The translations under genes were made by a program, and so were the position numbers. The notes below the pieces were generated by a model that was not told the origin of the DNA, did no database searches, and was given only the letters and a program-made list of their open reading frames with translations. A stretch of 43,558 bases of DNA, from contig CAJTXA010000027.1 of the NCBI GenBank assembly GCA_910579865.1, forward strand, positions 1 to 43,558. Reading direction: 5' to 3'. The DNA comes from an uncultured Lachnospiraceae bacterium. GTDB lineage: Bacteria > Bacillota > Clostridia > Lachnospirales > Lachnospiraceae. How positions within the stretch are numbered: position 1 is the stretch's first letter; each line of letters opens with the position of its first letter. Shown here in pieces: positions 1 through 8,711 of the stretch.

Positions 1-1
1 A

Positions 2-442
2 AATACAACTGTACAACGTATTGCAGTAGATGGCTATAAGACAAAAACAATTTTAATGGAAGGAGAGCCAAAAAGTATTTTTTCAAAACGAGAAATTCCA
101 CTGTCAGAAGAGATAATAAAATGGTTAACTCTATATTATGATTCTGCCGAACAGTATGTACTTTGCAGAAATAAGCCAATGGAACCAAGAACTTATCAAA
201 ATAAATTTCAAAAATATCTAAAATTAGCAGGAATAGAGCGAAAAAATTTTCATATTCTTCGTCATACATTTGCAACTAACTGTATGAATAGTGGAATGGA
301 TATAAAAAGTTTAAGTGAAATATTAGGACATTCGGATGTCAAAATAACGTTAAATTGTTATGTTCATCCTACAATGGAGATGAAACGTCAGTATATGAAT
401 TCATTATCGGTTATTTATGGTCAATATCTGGGTCAAATATAA
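2..442 (+). CDS. Tyrosine recombinase (phage-type integrase), C-terminal part
   Basis: The reading frame is open to the left window edge, so only the C-terminal catalytic half is present (about 146 codons). It carries the HxLRHTFAT box, the LGHS motif and a candidate nucleophile tyrosine in the segment LNCYVHPT. These are the H-x-x-R, H and Y of the tyrosine recombinase catalytic set; the first catalytic arginine would lie upstream. Such enzymes cut and rejoin DNA at attachment sites through a 3-prime phosphotyrosine link. An ATG at 56 is internal to the domain and is not the true start. A stem-loop follows the stop. Its position beside a secretion locus suggests an island border, but no attachment site was identified. 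It could equally be a chromosomal Xer-like paralogue. Confidence 0.85.
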   Translation, partial: NTTVQRIAVDGYKTKTILMEGEPKSIFSKREIPLSEEIIKWLTLYYDSAEQYVLCRNKPMEPRTYQNKFQKYLKLAGIERKNFHILRHTFATNCMNSGMDIKSLSEILGHSDVKITLNCYVHPTMEMKRQYMNSLSVIYGQYLGQI

Positions 443-478
443 GAAAACATCAGTATAAATTGGATTTAAAAACAAAAC

Positions 479-514
479 TTCGTAGATTGTGATAATCTAC
501 GAAAATTTATGTTT
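479..514 (+). terminator. Stem-loop after the integrase gene
   Basis: A perfect 10-bp stem (479-488 paired with 494-503) with a 5-base loop GTGAT follows the recombinase stop by 36 bases. A-rich DNA precedes it and a T-rich but interrupted stretch follows. It probably ends the integrase transcript; the weak T run lowers certainty. Confidence 0.6.
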
Positions 515-553
515 CGGGTTAGGATATGCAGAACCAGAAGAAATAATACAGTT

Positions 554-582
554 TTTAAGAATATTCTGGGATAGATTATAAT
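554..582 (+). promoter_or_regulatory. Candidate promoter of the type VII secretion operon
   Basis: A perfect TATAAT lies at 577-582 with a weak -35 candidate (TTTAAG, 554-559) 17 bases upstream. It sits 60 bases before the first gene of the secretion operon, in the only sizeable gap upstream of it. The poor -35 box suggests an activator or another promoter. Confidence 0.35.
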
Positions 583-641
583 CAGAGTGTGTAAAAAAGA
601 GATCAAAACAGGATCGAAAGAAAGGAAAACAGGATTGATCT

Positions 642-1202
642 ATGTCAAAAATAGGAGGCGTGATTCTTGTACTGGTTGTGCTGGTTCTGCTGCTTATCCG
701 GCTTCAGACAAGAAGAAAAAGGATAAAAGAAGAAAAATTTCAAGCGATGAAAAAGATGAGGGAAAGTTCATTAAAAGAAGCATTATCGAATCATTTAGAG
801 GAAAAGATAGAAAACGCTTCGGTCGTGCCATATCGTCCCTATAAAGTAGAATATACTACTGGAGAGAATCAGAATTCAAAGGAAAAAAAACCACTGTTAC
901 AGATTATTGAAAAAAATAGGCTTGCTGAGAAAAAGTATATTTTTCGTTCAAATGATATCGTAGTTTTAGGAGTACAATTTGGAACAGTTGCCATTTTAAA
1001 TCATTTTGAAAATGCAGAAGTTTGGTGTGAATTATTTTTTCAAAATGGAGTATATTGTATTCGTTCTTGTGAAAAAGGATCAGTTTCTGTTTGGCGAAAT
1101 AAAAAGGCTGCTATTGTAGATAAAACAGGGCTTCAATTAAAGTCAGGGGATATAATACAACTTCAAGAAACAACATTTCAAGTTTTTTATGTCAAAGGAT
1201 AA
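642..1202 (+). CDS. Membrane-anchored FHA-like protein, first gene of the T7SS locus
   Basis: This 186-residue protein has one N-terminal membrane segment (about residues 4-20) followed by a basic stretch (RLQTRRKRIKEEK), so the rest should be cytoplasmic. The C-terminal 90 residues have an FHA-like strand pattern ending in LKSGDIIQLQETTFQVFYV, which resembles the GD-i-xLG end of FHA domains. The usual phosphothreonine-contacting arginine, serine and NG residues are not obvious, so peptide binding may be lost. It begins 39 bases upstream of the essC gap and probably acts with EssC at the membrane. The start ATG has an AGGA site seven bases upstream; a nearby GTG (660) is too close to AGGAGG to be preferred. 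The FHA assignment is by pattern only. Confidence 0.65.
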   Translation: MSKIGGVILVLVVLVLLLIRLQTRRKRIKEEKFQAMKKMRESSLKEALSNHLEEKIENASVVPYRPYKVEYTTGENQNSKEKKPLLQIIEKNRLAEKKYIFRSNDIVVLGVQFGTVAILNHFENAEVWCELFFQNGVYCIRSCEKGSVSVWRNKKAAIVDKTGLQLKSGDIIQLQETTFQVFYVKG

Positions 1203-1241
1203 AGAATAGAAGATAACAAAAAGATAATAGGGAGGCAAAAG

Positions 1242-4200
1242 ATGAGTGTAGTTCTTTCGGTATACAGCAAAAGTGCATTTAAAGAATTTGTACTTCCAGC
1301 GGTAAATAATACAGAAATAACACTTTCACTGGAACAGTCTGTTTTTCAAATCTGGGAGGATATTGAGCTGCGACTGGAAGTGATAAATGGCAGTTGGTAT
1401 TTTCAAGAAGATAGGAAGGAACGAATTCATATTAATGAAAATGATTACGATGGCAAGGCATTAGCGGATCAGGATACTTATACATTAGTGACACAAAGAG
1501 ACGAGATTCTTGCTATTTTAGTAAAGATAGTGGAGAGTTCTTTTCACATTTATACAAAATATAGTTTAGAAGAAATATCAAAAATTTCCATTGGAAATAA
1601 ACAGAGAAAGACAATTTCGTATTCTGCCTATTATGGAGGAGTGCAGATTATATCGGAAAATCATGCGGAATTGACAAGACAAAGAAATGGATGGATTTTA
1701 GAAGATCAAAGTGCAAATGGAACATTTGTAAATGATATACGTGTGGGAGTCAATCGAATATTGGAATTTGGAGATCGCATTAATATCTGGGGACTTAGAA
1801 TGGTTTTTTTAGGAGATGTATTGGCAATTGATTCGCTTGTACAAGTGAAGATCGATCCATCGGTTCTTCATAAGATAGAAATAGATAGAGAAAATGCAGA
1901 AAAGGTACATAATGCAAAAAAAGCAGTAAAAATAGAAAAAATCTATTATCATCGTTCCCCTCGAAATATGGAAGCATTGGATACAGAAGGAATTGAAATA
2001 GAAGCACCACCAGCCCCAGGGGAGGAAGAGGAAACGCCGCTATTAATGTTAATTGGTCCAGCTTTAACCATGATGGTTCCAATGATGTTAGGGACAGGAA
2101 TGTCCATTTTTAGTAGTCGAATGACTGGAACAGCCAGTGGGATCTATATGTATACTGGTTTAATTACAGCAGCATGTTCTGGGATATTTGGAGCGTTTTG
2201 GGCGATAACGAATGTACGATATGCAAAACAAAAAACTCGTAGAGAAGAAACACGCAGATTTGATGCATATAGTGAATACTTGATGAAATGTGCGGAAACA
2301 GTGAAAGAAAAATATATTCAAAGTATTCGTATTTTACAGGAACGCTATCCATCAATGGATGTATTAGTGGGTCAAAATAATACTGTTCCAGAAGGGTTGT
2401 GGGGAAGAAATCGTACCCATGATGATTTTTTATACTATCGTCTTGGGGTAGGTGATATTCCTTTTCAGATTGAAATTGATGTTCCAAAAGAAAAGTTTAC
2501 TTTAATCAATGATTCATTAGCGGATAAACCTAAATTTATTAAAGAGAGTTATAAAACGCTTCATGATGTACCAGTAGGAGTAAATATAGAAGAAAATACA
2601 CTAATTGGAATTGTTGGTGGTGTTGGAAAATTAGGTGCTTATCAAATCGTCTATGATTTAGTTGCACAGATTGCCGCACAAAATTGTTATACCGATGTAA
2701 AGCTGGTATTTTTGGCACAGGATGAAAAGTATAATGGACAAGATGCTTGGAGTTTTACCGAGTGGTTGCCACATGTGTGGTCTCAAAGTAAAAAAAGTCG
2801 TTATGTAGCATTAGATCCCTCTGAAGTGAGTGATGTTTGCTATGATTTGATGCAGGTATTTCGTCAACGGGCAGAGGAAGCAGGAGGGCCAGGAGGAGAA
2901 CGAATTCGATTTAGTCCTTATTATGTATTAATAGTAGAAGAGGAATCACTTTTAGAGGGAGAGTTAATTAATAAGTATATTTTTGATAAGGAACAAAAAT
3001 TAGGTTTTACTACGATCTTAATGGCGGAACGGTATGCCAATTTGCCGAATGCCTGTGAATGTATTATTCAAAATGATGAAGAGTATAAAGGAATCTATAA
3101 TGTAAAAAATGGAAGAAATAATGGTATTTCAGTACAGTTTGATCATATGAATGCTGGAGCTTTGCGGAAGTTGGCAAGAATGTTAACGAATGTAGAAGTA
3201 AATGAAGTAGAAGTGGGTGGTGAAATTCCGGGTGCAATTACCTTTTTTGAAATGTATGGTGTTACAACATTAGAGGAATTTAATATTTTAGAGCGTTGGA
3301 AGAAGAACCGAACCTATGAGAATATGAAAGCATTAATTGGAATTAAGTCCGGAGGACAGAGCTGCTATTTGGATTTACATGAGAAATATCATGGGCCACA
3401 TGGATTGGTAGCAGGAACAACTGGCTCAGGTAAGTCTGAAACTCTTCAAACTTATATGCTTTCATTGGCTTTAAATTTTAGTCCAGATGATATTGGGTTT
3501 TTTATAATTGATTATAAGGGCGGTGGTATGGGCAATTTATTTTCTGGACTGCCACATGTATTAGGACAGATTTCAAATCTTTCTGGGAATCAGATTCGTC
3601 GTGCTATGGTTTCTATTAAAAGTGAGAATCTACGCCGCCAGAGAGTTTTCAATGAAAATGGTGTTAATAATATCAATGCTTATACTCATTTATATAAGAA
3701 TGGAGAAGCAAAGATACCAATTCCACATCTGTTTATTATTATTGATGAATTTGCAGAATTAAAGCGGGAAGAGCCTGATTTTATGCGAGAGTTAATTAGT
3801 GTGGCACAGGTTGGGAGAAGTCTTGGTGTACATTTAATTTTAGCAACTCAAAAACCAAGTGGTACAGTAGATGATAATATTTGGAGTAACTCAAAGTTTC
3901 GATTATGTTTGCGTGTGCAGGATCGGCAGGATAGCATGGATATGCTTCATAAACCAGATGCAGCTTATCTAACACAGGCAGGAAGAGGGTATCTTCAAGT
4001 TGGAAATGATGAATTGTATGAACAGTTTCAATCAGGCTGGAGTGGTGCCACTTATGAAGAGGAAACAGGAAGTGCAAAGCAAGTAATAGCAAAACTATTA
4101 ACCCATACAGGAAGAGCTGGATTAGTAGGAAATCATTTAAAAACTAAGAAAAAGGCAGAGGCAAAGCTAAAATGGATTTTTTTACTCTACAAGATTATAA

Positions 4201-6212
4201 CAGAGGCAGGAGAAGATTTAGATACCTGTTATCGTCTTTTGGCAGAGGCAAAAGTTGAATATCCAGAAAATGATTATAATTCCAAATTATTGAGAAATTT
4301 TTTATCTTTATATTGGGAAGCCTATCACCACTGTAAACAGGAAGAACCAGAGGCATTTTGTAAATTTATTTTGGAAGAATCTAAAAATCGCAATATTAAA
4401 CTTCCAGAGATAAAAGAAAAGACGCAATTAGATGCATTAATTGAATATATGGCGCAGCTGACAATACAGGCAGGATATCAGAAGCAGCCACCACTGTGGC
4501 TGCCAGTTCTTCCAAAGAGTATCTATTTAGAAGAATTAGAAGGGTATCAGAGCCAGACTTTTGCAGATGGCAAATGGCCTGCTCAAGAAACACACTGGGA
4601 ATTAAAAGCAATGGTTGGATTTTGTGATGATCCTGTAAATCAATTTCAGATGCCACTTGTGTTAAATTTTTCTGAAGATGGCAATCATGCTGTATGCGGA
4701 ATTGGAATGAGTGGAAAGAGTACATTTCTTCAGACAACACTGTATTCTTTCATTCAAAGTTATTCACCAGACTATCTAAATATTTATATTTTGGATTTTA
4801 GTAGCCGTGCGTTAGAGCCATTTGAAGGGGATGCTCATGTTGGTGGTGTACTCTATGAAAATGATTTAGAAACGGTTGGTAAGTTTTTCCATATGTTGCA
4901 GGATATGATTCAAGAGAGAAAGCGGCTATTTCGGGGAGGAAATTATGATCAGTATATACGAAAAAATGGAATGGTATGTCCAACTGTAATTGTAGTAATT
5001 GACAATATGGCAAATTTTAGAGAAAAGACAGAAGAGAAATTTGATGATAGTTTGCTTCAGATTTCTAGGGAGTGTACTGCAAATGGAATCTATCTTTTAC
5101 TATCTGGTGCGAACTTTGGTATGAGTGAGATACCAGGAAGATTAGGCGAAAATATTCGGAGAACGATTTCTTTAGAAATGCAGGATAAATTTGCCTATGC
5201 GGATGTATTAAAAACAATGCAGATTGCTACACTTCCAGAACCAGGTGTATCAGGGCGAGGATTAGTGGAAACAGATGGAGCTGTATTAGAGTTTCAAACT
5301 TGTTTGGCTGTACCAGCGGCAGATGATTATAACCGAATTGAACAGATTCGAAAGAATTGTCAGTATCAAAGTAACTGTTGGGATGGAAAACGTGCTAGAC
5401 CGATTCCATTTATTCCAGAAAAGGCAGTGTGGTCAGAGTTTTATGCTTTAGAGGAGACACAAAAATGGATAAAAGATCCTTCTGTATTGCCAATGGGATA
5501 TAATTTGGAGACTGCTGCTGTAACTGGAATTGATTTGAAACGAACGTATTGTTATTTAATTTCTGGTAAAGCAAGAACGGGAAAGACCAATCTTTTAAGG
5601 ATCTTAATGCGAGCTGCTGCAGAAAAAAATGGAAAGATTGTAGTGGTTGAGTTTGGAGGAGAAGAACTGAGGGGAGAAGCAGAAAATCTAGGAGGAGAAT
5701 ATATTCATTCTGTTTCAGAGTTTTATACATTTATTCAGAAGATGATTCCTATTTTTACCGAACGAAATGCATTAAAAATGGTTTGTAAGATGGAGGCGAT
5801 GGAAGAAGATGAGGTATTTATTAAAATGAGTGAAAAAGAACCTTACTTTATCTTTCTTTCGGATTTGGTTGAGTATGCAGAGGTGCTTCATGGAGCAGAA
5901 GCACATGAATTAAATCTACATGGTGCGTTAGCAAACTTCCAGGAGAAGGGAAGTATGATGAATATTTATTTCTTTGCTGCATTTAACTGGGATAAAAGAA
6001 TCAATGTATTAGGACAGGAAGTCTATGAAAGTTTTGTACGATATAAAAACGGAATTCATCTGGGTGGTTATGCTGATGCACAAAGTGCGTTGGAATTTCA
6101 AGATGTTCCATTTCGGATTTTGTCTGCTGCGGAAAAAGCAGGCTGTGGAATGACAGCATCAAATGATATGTCGGCAAGTATTCGGGTAGTGACTCCATTT
6201 GCAAGAGGATAG
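1242..6212 (+). CDS. essC: EssC/YukB-type FtsK/SpoIIIE ATPase of the type VII secretion system
   Basis: This is the motor of a T7SSb. The 1656-residue protein starts with two FHA-like domains; the first (1-90) is degenerate, while the second (about 110-190) ends in a canonical SANGTFVND. Two membrane segments follow (about 262-320), then three FtsK-type ATPase domains. ATPase 1 has Walker A GTTGSGKS (725-732) and Walker B IIIDE (D835, E836), so it should be active. ATPase 2 has GIGMSGKS (1153-1160) but DN in place of DE (1254-1255). ATPase 3 has GKARTGKT (1442-1449) and an unclear Walker B (D1541). This gradient of conservation is typical of EssC. GGGAGG sits seven bases before the ATG. The stop at 6210 appears premature: coding-like sequence continues in the +1 frame up to the next gene. 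Confidence 0.95.
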   Translation: MSVVLSVYSKSAFKEFVLPAVNNTEITLSLEQSVFQIWEDIELRLEVINGSWYFQEDRKERIHINENDYDGKALADQDTYTLVTQRDEILAILVKIVESSFHIYTKYSLEEISKISIGNKQRKTISYSAYYGGVQIISENHAELTRQRNGWILEDQSANGTFVNDIRVGVNRILEFGDRINIWGLRMVFLGDVLAIDSLVQVKIDPSVLHKIEIDRENAEKVHNAKKAVKIEKIYYHRSPRNMEALDTEGIEIEAPPAPGEEEETPLLMLIGPALTMMVPMMLGTGMSIFSSRMTGTASGIYMYTGLITAACSGIFGAFWAITNVRYAKQKTRREETRRFDAYSEYLMKCAETVKEKYIQSIRILQERYPSMDVLVGQNNTVPEGLWGRNRTHDDFLYYRLGVGDIPFQIEIDVPKEKFTLINDSLADKPKFIKESYKTLHDVPVGVNIEENTLIGIVGGVGKLGAYQIVYDLVAQIAAQNCYTDVKLVFLAQDEKYNGQDAWSFTEWLPHVWSQSKKSRYVALDPSEVSDVCYDLMQVFRQRAEEAGGPGGERIRFSPYYVLIVEEESLLEGELINKYIFDKEQKLGFTTILMAERYANLPNACECIIQNDEEYKGIYNVKNGRNNGISVQFDHMNAGALRKLARMLTNVEVNEVEVGGEIPGAITFFEMYGVTTLEEFNILERWKKNRTYENMKALIGIKSGGQSCYLDLHEKYHGPHGLVAGTTGSGKSETLQTYMLSLALNFSPDDIGFFIIDYKGGGMGNLFSGLPHVLGQISNLSGNQIRRAMVSIKSENLRRQRVFNENGVNNINAYTHLYKNGEAKIPIPHLFIIIDEFAELKREEPDFMRELISVAQVGRSLGVHLILATQKPSGTVDDNIWSNSKFRLCLRVQDRQDSMDMLHKPDAAYLTQAGRGYLQVGNDELYEQFQSGWSGATYEEETGSAKQVIAKLLTHTGRAGLVGNHLKTKKKAEAKLKWIFLLYKIITEAGEDLDTCYRLLAEAKVEYPENDYNSKLLRNFLSLYWEAYHHCKQEEPEAFCKFILEESKNRNIKLPEIKEKTQLDALIEYMAQLTIQAGYQKQPPLWLPVLPKSIYLEELEGYQSQTFADGKWPAQETHWELKAMVGFCDDPVNQFQMPLVLNFSEDGNHAVCGIGMSGKSTFLQTTLYSFIQSYSPDYLNIYILDFSSRALEPFEGDAHVGGVLYENDLETVGKFFHMLQDMIQERKRLFRGGNYDQYIRKNGMVCPTVIVVIDNMANFREKTEEKFDDSLLQISRECTANGIYLLLSGANFGMSEIPGRLGENIRRTISLEMQDKFAYADVLKTMQIATLPEPGVSGRGLVETDGAVLEFQTCLAVPAADDYNRIEQIRKNCQYQSNCWDGKRARPIPFIPEKAVWSEFYALEETQKWIKDPSVLPMGYNLETAAVTGIDLKRTYCYLISGKARTGKTNLLRILMRAAAEKNGKIVVVEFGGEELRGEAENLGGEYIHSVSEFYTFIQKMIPIFTERNALKMVCKMEAMEEDEVFIKMSEKEPYFIFLSDLVEYAEVLHGAEAHELNLHGALANFQEKGSMMNIYFFAAFNWDKRINVLGQEVYESFVRYKNGIHLGGYADAQSALEFQDVPFRILSAAEKAGCGMTASNDMSASIRVVTPFARG

Positions 6213-6297
6213 ATGGGATTATCTAGAACAGATTGCACCAGATTCAGCAGAGCTTTATCAGGAAATAGAAGAGATGTTTTGGAGGAAAGAAAAATGA
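6193..6297 (+). other. Out-of-frame C-terminal extension of EssC
   Basis: In the frame +1 to essC, an open stretch from 6193 encodes a plausible acidic amphipathic helix (core DYLEQIAPDSAELYQEIEEM) and ends at TGA 6295-6297. That stop overlaps the ATG of the next gene as ATGATG, the usual junction of translationally coupled genes. The frame has no start codon or ribosome binding site of its own before the helix. It therefore looks like the natural EssC tail cut off by a one-base indel, a sequencing error, or a +1 recoding site at GGA-TAG-A. No slippery run is visible. Confidence 0.6.
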
Positions 6298-6542
6298 TGA
6301 TTGTAGATATTGAGGTTCCATCTTTGGAACGAAAATATCAGTTTAGTTTAGAGGAACAAGTGGCAGTGGAAACCTTGATTGCGGAGTTGGCAGAAGTACT
6401 TTGTCAAAAAGAGCAGTGTGATCTAAAGGGGGAAGTTGAGTCACTTTGTCTATGTTCCAAAGAACAGAAACGTATTTTAGATCGTTATACTACTTTAGCG
6501 CAACAGGGAGTACAAAACGCAGATGAATTATTACTAGTTTAG
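6294..6542 (+). CDS. EsaB/YukD-like ubiquitin-fold protein (probable)
   Basis: This 82-residue cytoplasmic protein starts MMIVDIEVPSLERKYQF and ends NADELLLV, matching the strand-first, hydrophobic-last layout of YukD/EsaB ubiquitin-like proteins that accompany EssC in Firmicute T7SS. The start is chosen because GGAGGAAAG (6281-6289) precedes the ATG pair at 6294/6297. An ATG at 6213 would add 27 residues that look non-coding and leaves this ribosome site unexplained. It overlaps the presumed EssC tail, implying coupled translation. Sequence identity to known EsaB looks low, so the family call rests on length, position and fold pattern. Confidence 0.6.
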   Translation: MMIVDIEVPSLERKYQFSLEEQVAVETLIAELAEVLCQKEQCDLKGEVESLCLCSKEQKRILDRYTTLAQQGVQNADELLLV

Positions 6543-6620
6543 AAAAACAAATTGTGCTCAGGTTTCCCTATAAAAAGAAAGAAGATAATAGGCTGATATT
6601 GTGTTAAGGAGATAGAAGCA

Positions 6621-6911
6621 ATGCAGATAAAAGTAAAAGGAAATCAGATGCTTCAATCCGCAGAAGAAAGAGAAAAAATAAGACGAGAATTAAACGTTTG
6701 TGCATCTGAGTTAGCACAGATCAGAAGTAGATTAGCAGGGTTGTCTAGTTTAGAATTGCAGAGAAAGAAAATTGGACAGTTAGAAGCACAGATAGAGACA
6801 GAGGAACAGTATGAAAATTTATTTGCCAATACAATTGTTAATATTTGTGGATTATATGAAAGAAATGAAAGTAGATTGGTAGAGGATGCTTTTATAAAAG
6901 GAGGCAGTTGA
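6621..6911 (+). CDS. Small coiled-coil protein of the T7SS, WXG100-like without the W-x-G
   Basis: This 96-residue protein is almost wholly helical, with charged heptads in both halves and a short break near LAGLSSLE. It is close in size to WXG100 proteins and lies first in a run of six, but has no tryptophan and no W-x-G turn. A Y-x-x-x-E pattern (YERNE) near the C-terminus resembles the YxxxD/E secretion signal of T7SS substrates. AAGGAGA is placed well before the ATG. It may be a partner chain of the next WXG100 protein, since their genes are separated by one base. The role is inferred from context only. Confidence 0.6.
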   Translation: MQIKVKGNQMLQSAEEREKIRRELNVCASELAQIRSRLAGLSSLELQRKKIGQLEAQIETEEQYENLFANTIVNICGLYERNESRLVEDAFIKGGS

Positions 6912-6912
6912 A

Positions 6913-7218
6913 ATGGCAATAAGAGAGATGGCAATTAGTACAGATAATTTGGCAAGGGATATTGAGCGCTTACGAAATATGCTAAGTGAATTAAGACGGA
7001 ATAAAGAAAAAATGGTGGAAGAGATTGAAGAATTAAATACGATGTGGAAAGGGCCAGCAAATGATATGTTTGTAAAACAGTTTCAATCGGATTGTACTTC
7101 TTTTGATCGACTTTGTAAAACAATAGAAGAGATGATTCAGGCGATGGAGTATGCAAGGACAGAATATGAGAAATGTGATAATCAAGTAAATGGACTGGTA
7201 AGAGCGATTCGAATTTAG
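6913..7218 (+). CDS. WXG100 family protein (WKG)
   Basis: The 101-residue protein has the two-helix hairpin layout of ESAT-6/WXG100 proteins, with the turn MWKGPANDMF near residue 46 and a C-terminal YxxxD signal (YEKCD). Such proteins are secreted as helical dimers through EssC, or serve as partner domains for larger substrates. AAGGAGG lies inside the end of the upstream gene, and the ATG comes one base after that stop, so the two are probably translated together and may form a heterodimer. Confidence 0.85.
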   Translation: MAIREMAISTDNLARDIERLRNMLSELRRNKEKMVEEIEELNTMWKGPANDMFVKQFQSDCTSFDRLCKTIEEMIQAMEYARTEYEKCDNQVNGLVRAIRI

Positions 7219-7260
7219 TTGTAGTATTGGATTTCTTGTGAATGATTGGAGGTAGATTAG

Positions 7261-7626
7261 ATGGCAGGTTTTGATATAGCAAATGGAGTATTTGCATCTT
7301 TAGTAGGTTTGTTTCAAGGCTCTACAATTCAAGTGGATACTTCTGTTATGGTAAATAAGGCCAATCAAGTGTCCAATGCGATTTCTAAAATGGAAGGAAC
7401 ATTTGAAGAACTGCAGCGAATTGTTTCTGGAACAAATGGATATTGGATTGGAGATGCAGCAGAACACCATAGAAGAATGTTTTATGATGAGAAAGAGGAT
7501 ATTTCAAAGATTTTAAATCGATTAAAGGAGCATCCAGAAGATTTAAAACAGATGGCAACTGGGTATGAAAGAACAGAGAAAGATTTGGCTGAAAAAAATC
7601 AGCAACTGCGAAATGATTATATTTGA
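7261..7626 (+). CDS. WXG100-like protein (WIG) with an extended N-terminus
   Basis: The 121-residue protein carries a W-I-G turn (NGYWIGDAAEHH) between two helices and a YxxxE signal (YERTE) followed by LRNDYI at the C-terminus. About 20 extra residues precede the first helix, with the hydrophobic stretch ANGVFASLVGLF. TGGAGG lies eight bases before the ATG. The C-terminal end, including the final DYI, resembles that of the protein encoded at 8360-8671, suggesting shared ancestry or shared recognition by EssC. Confidence 0.8.
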   Translation: MAGFDIANGVFASLVGLFQGSTIQVDTSVMVNKANQVSNAISKMEGTFEELQRIVSGTNGYWIGDAAEHHRRMFYDEKEDISKILNRLKEHPEDLKQMATGYERTEKDLAEKNQQLRNDYI

Positions 7627-7649
7627 TGAAGTATATAGGAGGAAATGGC

Positions 7650-7964
7650 GTGAAAAGCAAAAATCATATTCGAATGGATTTTAATAGAGCTTATGCAGAG
7701 GCAGAACGGTTGGATCGCATTGCAGATAAATTGAAAATACTTGCTACAAAAAAGATGGAACAGTCGATGATGAATCTTTCCTATGCTTGGACAGGAGTAA
7801 ATGCCAGATTATTTCTTCAGAAAGAAAATCAGCTTCAAAGAAATATAGAAGAAACCGTAAGAGAACTTTATCGAGTGGCAGGAGATATTCGAATGATTGC
7901 CCGTCGTGTCTATGAAGCAGAAATGCGAGCATATGAGATTGCGGCACGTAGAACGGAAAAATGA
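7650..7964 (+). CDS. WXG100-like protein (WTG), GTG start
   Basis: The start is placed at GTG 7650 because a perfect AGGAGG (7637-7642) lies seven bases upstream. A TTG/ATG at 7623/7626 in the same frame has no such site and overlaps the previous stop. The 104-residue product is basic and helical, with the turn YAWTGVNARLF near residue 45. Unlike its neighbours it lacks a C-terminal YxxxD/E pattern, so it may be the non-signal half of a heterodimer, perhaps with the protein encoded just upstream. Confidence 0.75.
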   Translation: MKSKNHIRMDFNRAYAEAERLDRIADKLKILATKKMEQSMMNLSYAWTGVNARLFLQKENQLQRNIEETVRELYRVAGDIRMIARRVYEAEMRAYEIAARRTEK

Positions 7965-8029
7965 ATGTAATTATACAGGTTTATTCTGTAGTTACAGATA
8001 AAGAAAATAATTGAAGGAGGTTATAAGGA

Positions 8030-8332
8030 ATGGCACAGAAATTTAAAGTTACACCTAAGACAATGAGAAGTACAGCAGATCAATTAGAAACATTAAACAA
8101 TAAGTTTAAAAATGAAGTAAGCAAACTGCGAACAGATAATCAAACACTTGGACGGCAGTGGCAGGGTGAGGCAAGAGATAAGTTTAATGAGGAATTTTTA
8201 AAAGATGCAGAAAAATTTGATAAATTTTATCAAGGAATTCAAAAATTTATTCAGCAGCTTCGTAAAAATGCAGATGAGTATGACAAGGTAGAAAATACCA
8301 ATAAAAGTATTGCAGCAGTTAGAAAGGCTTAA
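8030..8332 (+). CDS. Canonical WXG100 protein, EsxA-like
   Basis: This 100-residue protein is the most typical WXG100 member here: two helices joined by RQWQGEARDKF near residue 43, and a YxxxE export signal (YDKVE) close to the C-terminus. A strong GAAGGAGG lies upstream of the ATG. It is expected to be exported as a homodimer or heterodimer and to be needed for activity of the secretion machine. The next gene, 27 bases downstream, encodes a likely partner. Confidence 0.9.
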   Translation: MAQKFKVTPKTMRSTADQLETLNNKFKNEVSKLRTDNQTLGRQWQGEARDKFNEEFLKDAEKFDKFYQGIQKFIQQLRKNADEYDKVENTNKSIAAVRKA

Positions 8333-8359
8333 ACTTTATTTTGAAAGGAGAATCGTGTT

Positions 8360-8671
8360 ATGGAAGGCACTTTATTAGTTGAACCAAGACAGTTAAAAAC
8401 AACAGCTAGTTCATTTTCAACCAGAGGGAAATCGGTTACTTCGATTACATCAGAGATGATGTCTAAAGTAAAGGGAATGAAATCCATATTTGAAGGGGAA
8501 GCAGGAACAGCATATATTAATACGTTTTCTAACCTGCAAGAGGATATGAATCAGATTAATAATAAGATTCAGGAACATGTTACAGATTTAAATGATATGG
8601 CAGATAATTATGAACGAACAGAAAATTTGAATGTTCGTGAAAATACAGCATTAAAATCAGATTATATTTAA
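8360..8671 (+). CDS. WXG100-like protein with FEG turn, EsxB-like partner
   Basis: This 103-residue protein has the WXG100 layout but Phe replaces the turn tryptophan (SIFEGEAGTAY). It retains a YxxxE signal (YERTE) and a C-terminal tail ending SDYI. GAAAGGAG precedes the ATG. It is probably the partner of the protein encoded just upstream. A large hairpin 40 bases after the stop may protect or end the messages for the small substrates. Confidence 0.85.
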   Translation: MEGTLLVEPRQLKTTASSFSTRGKSVTSITSEMMSKVKGMKSIFEGEAGTAYINTFSNLQEDMNQINNKIQEHVTDLNDMADNYERTENLNVRENTALKSDYI

Positions 8672-8711
8672 ACTGTTATATTTGCAGGATACATAAACAA
8701 ATTTTTAAAGA

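Noticed and set aside
6213..6293. N-terminal extension of the EsaB-like gene from ATG 6213
   Set aside because: The 27 residues look non-coding, there is no ribosome site, and the overlapping +1 frame is more protein-like.
7623..7649. Upstream TTG/ATG start for the WTG protein
   Set aside because: AGGAGG at 7637-7642 is ideally spaced for GTG 7650 and lies inside the longer frame.
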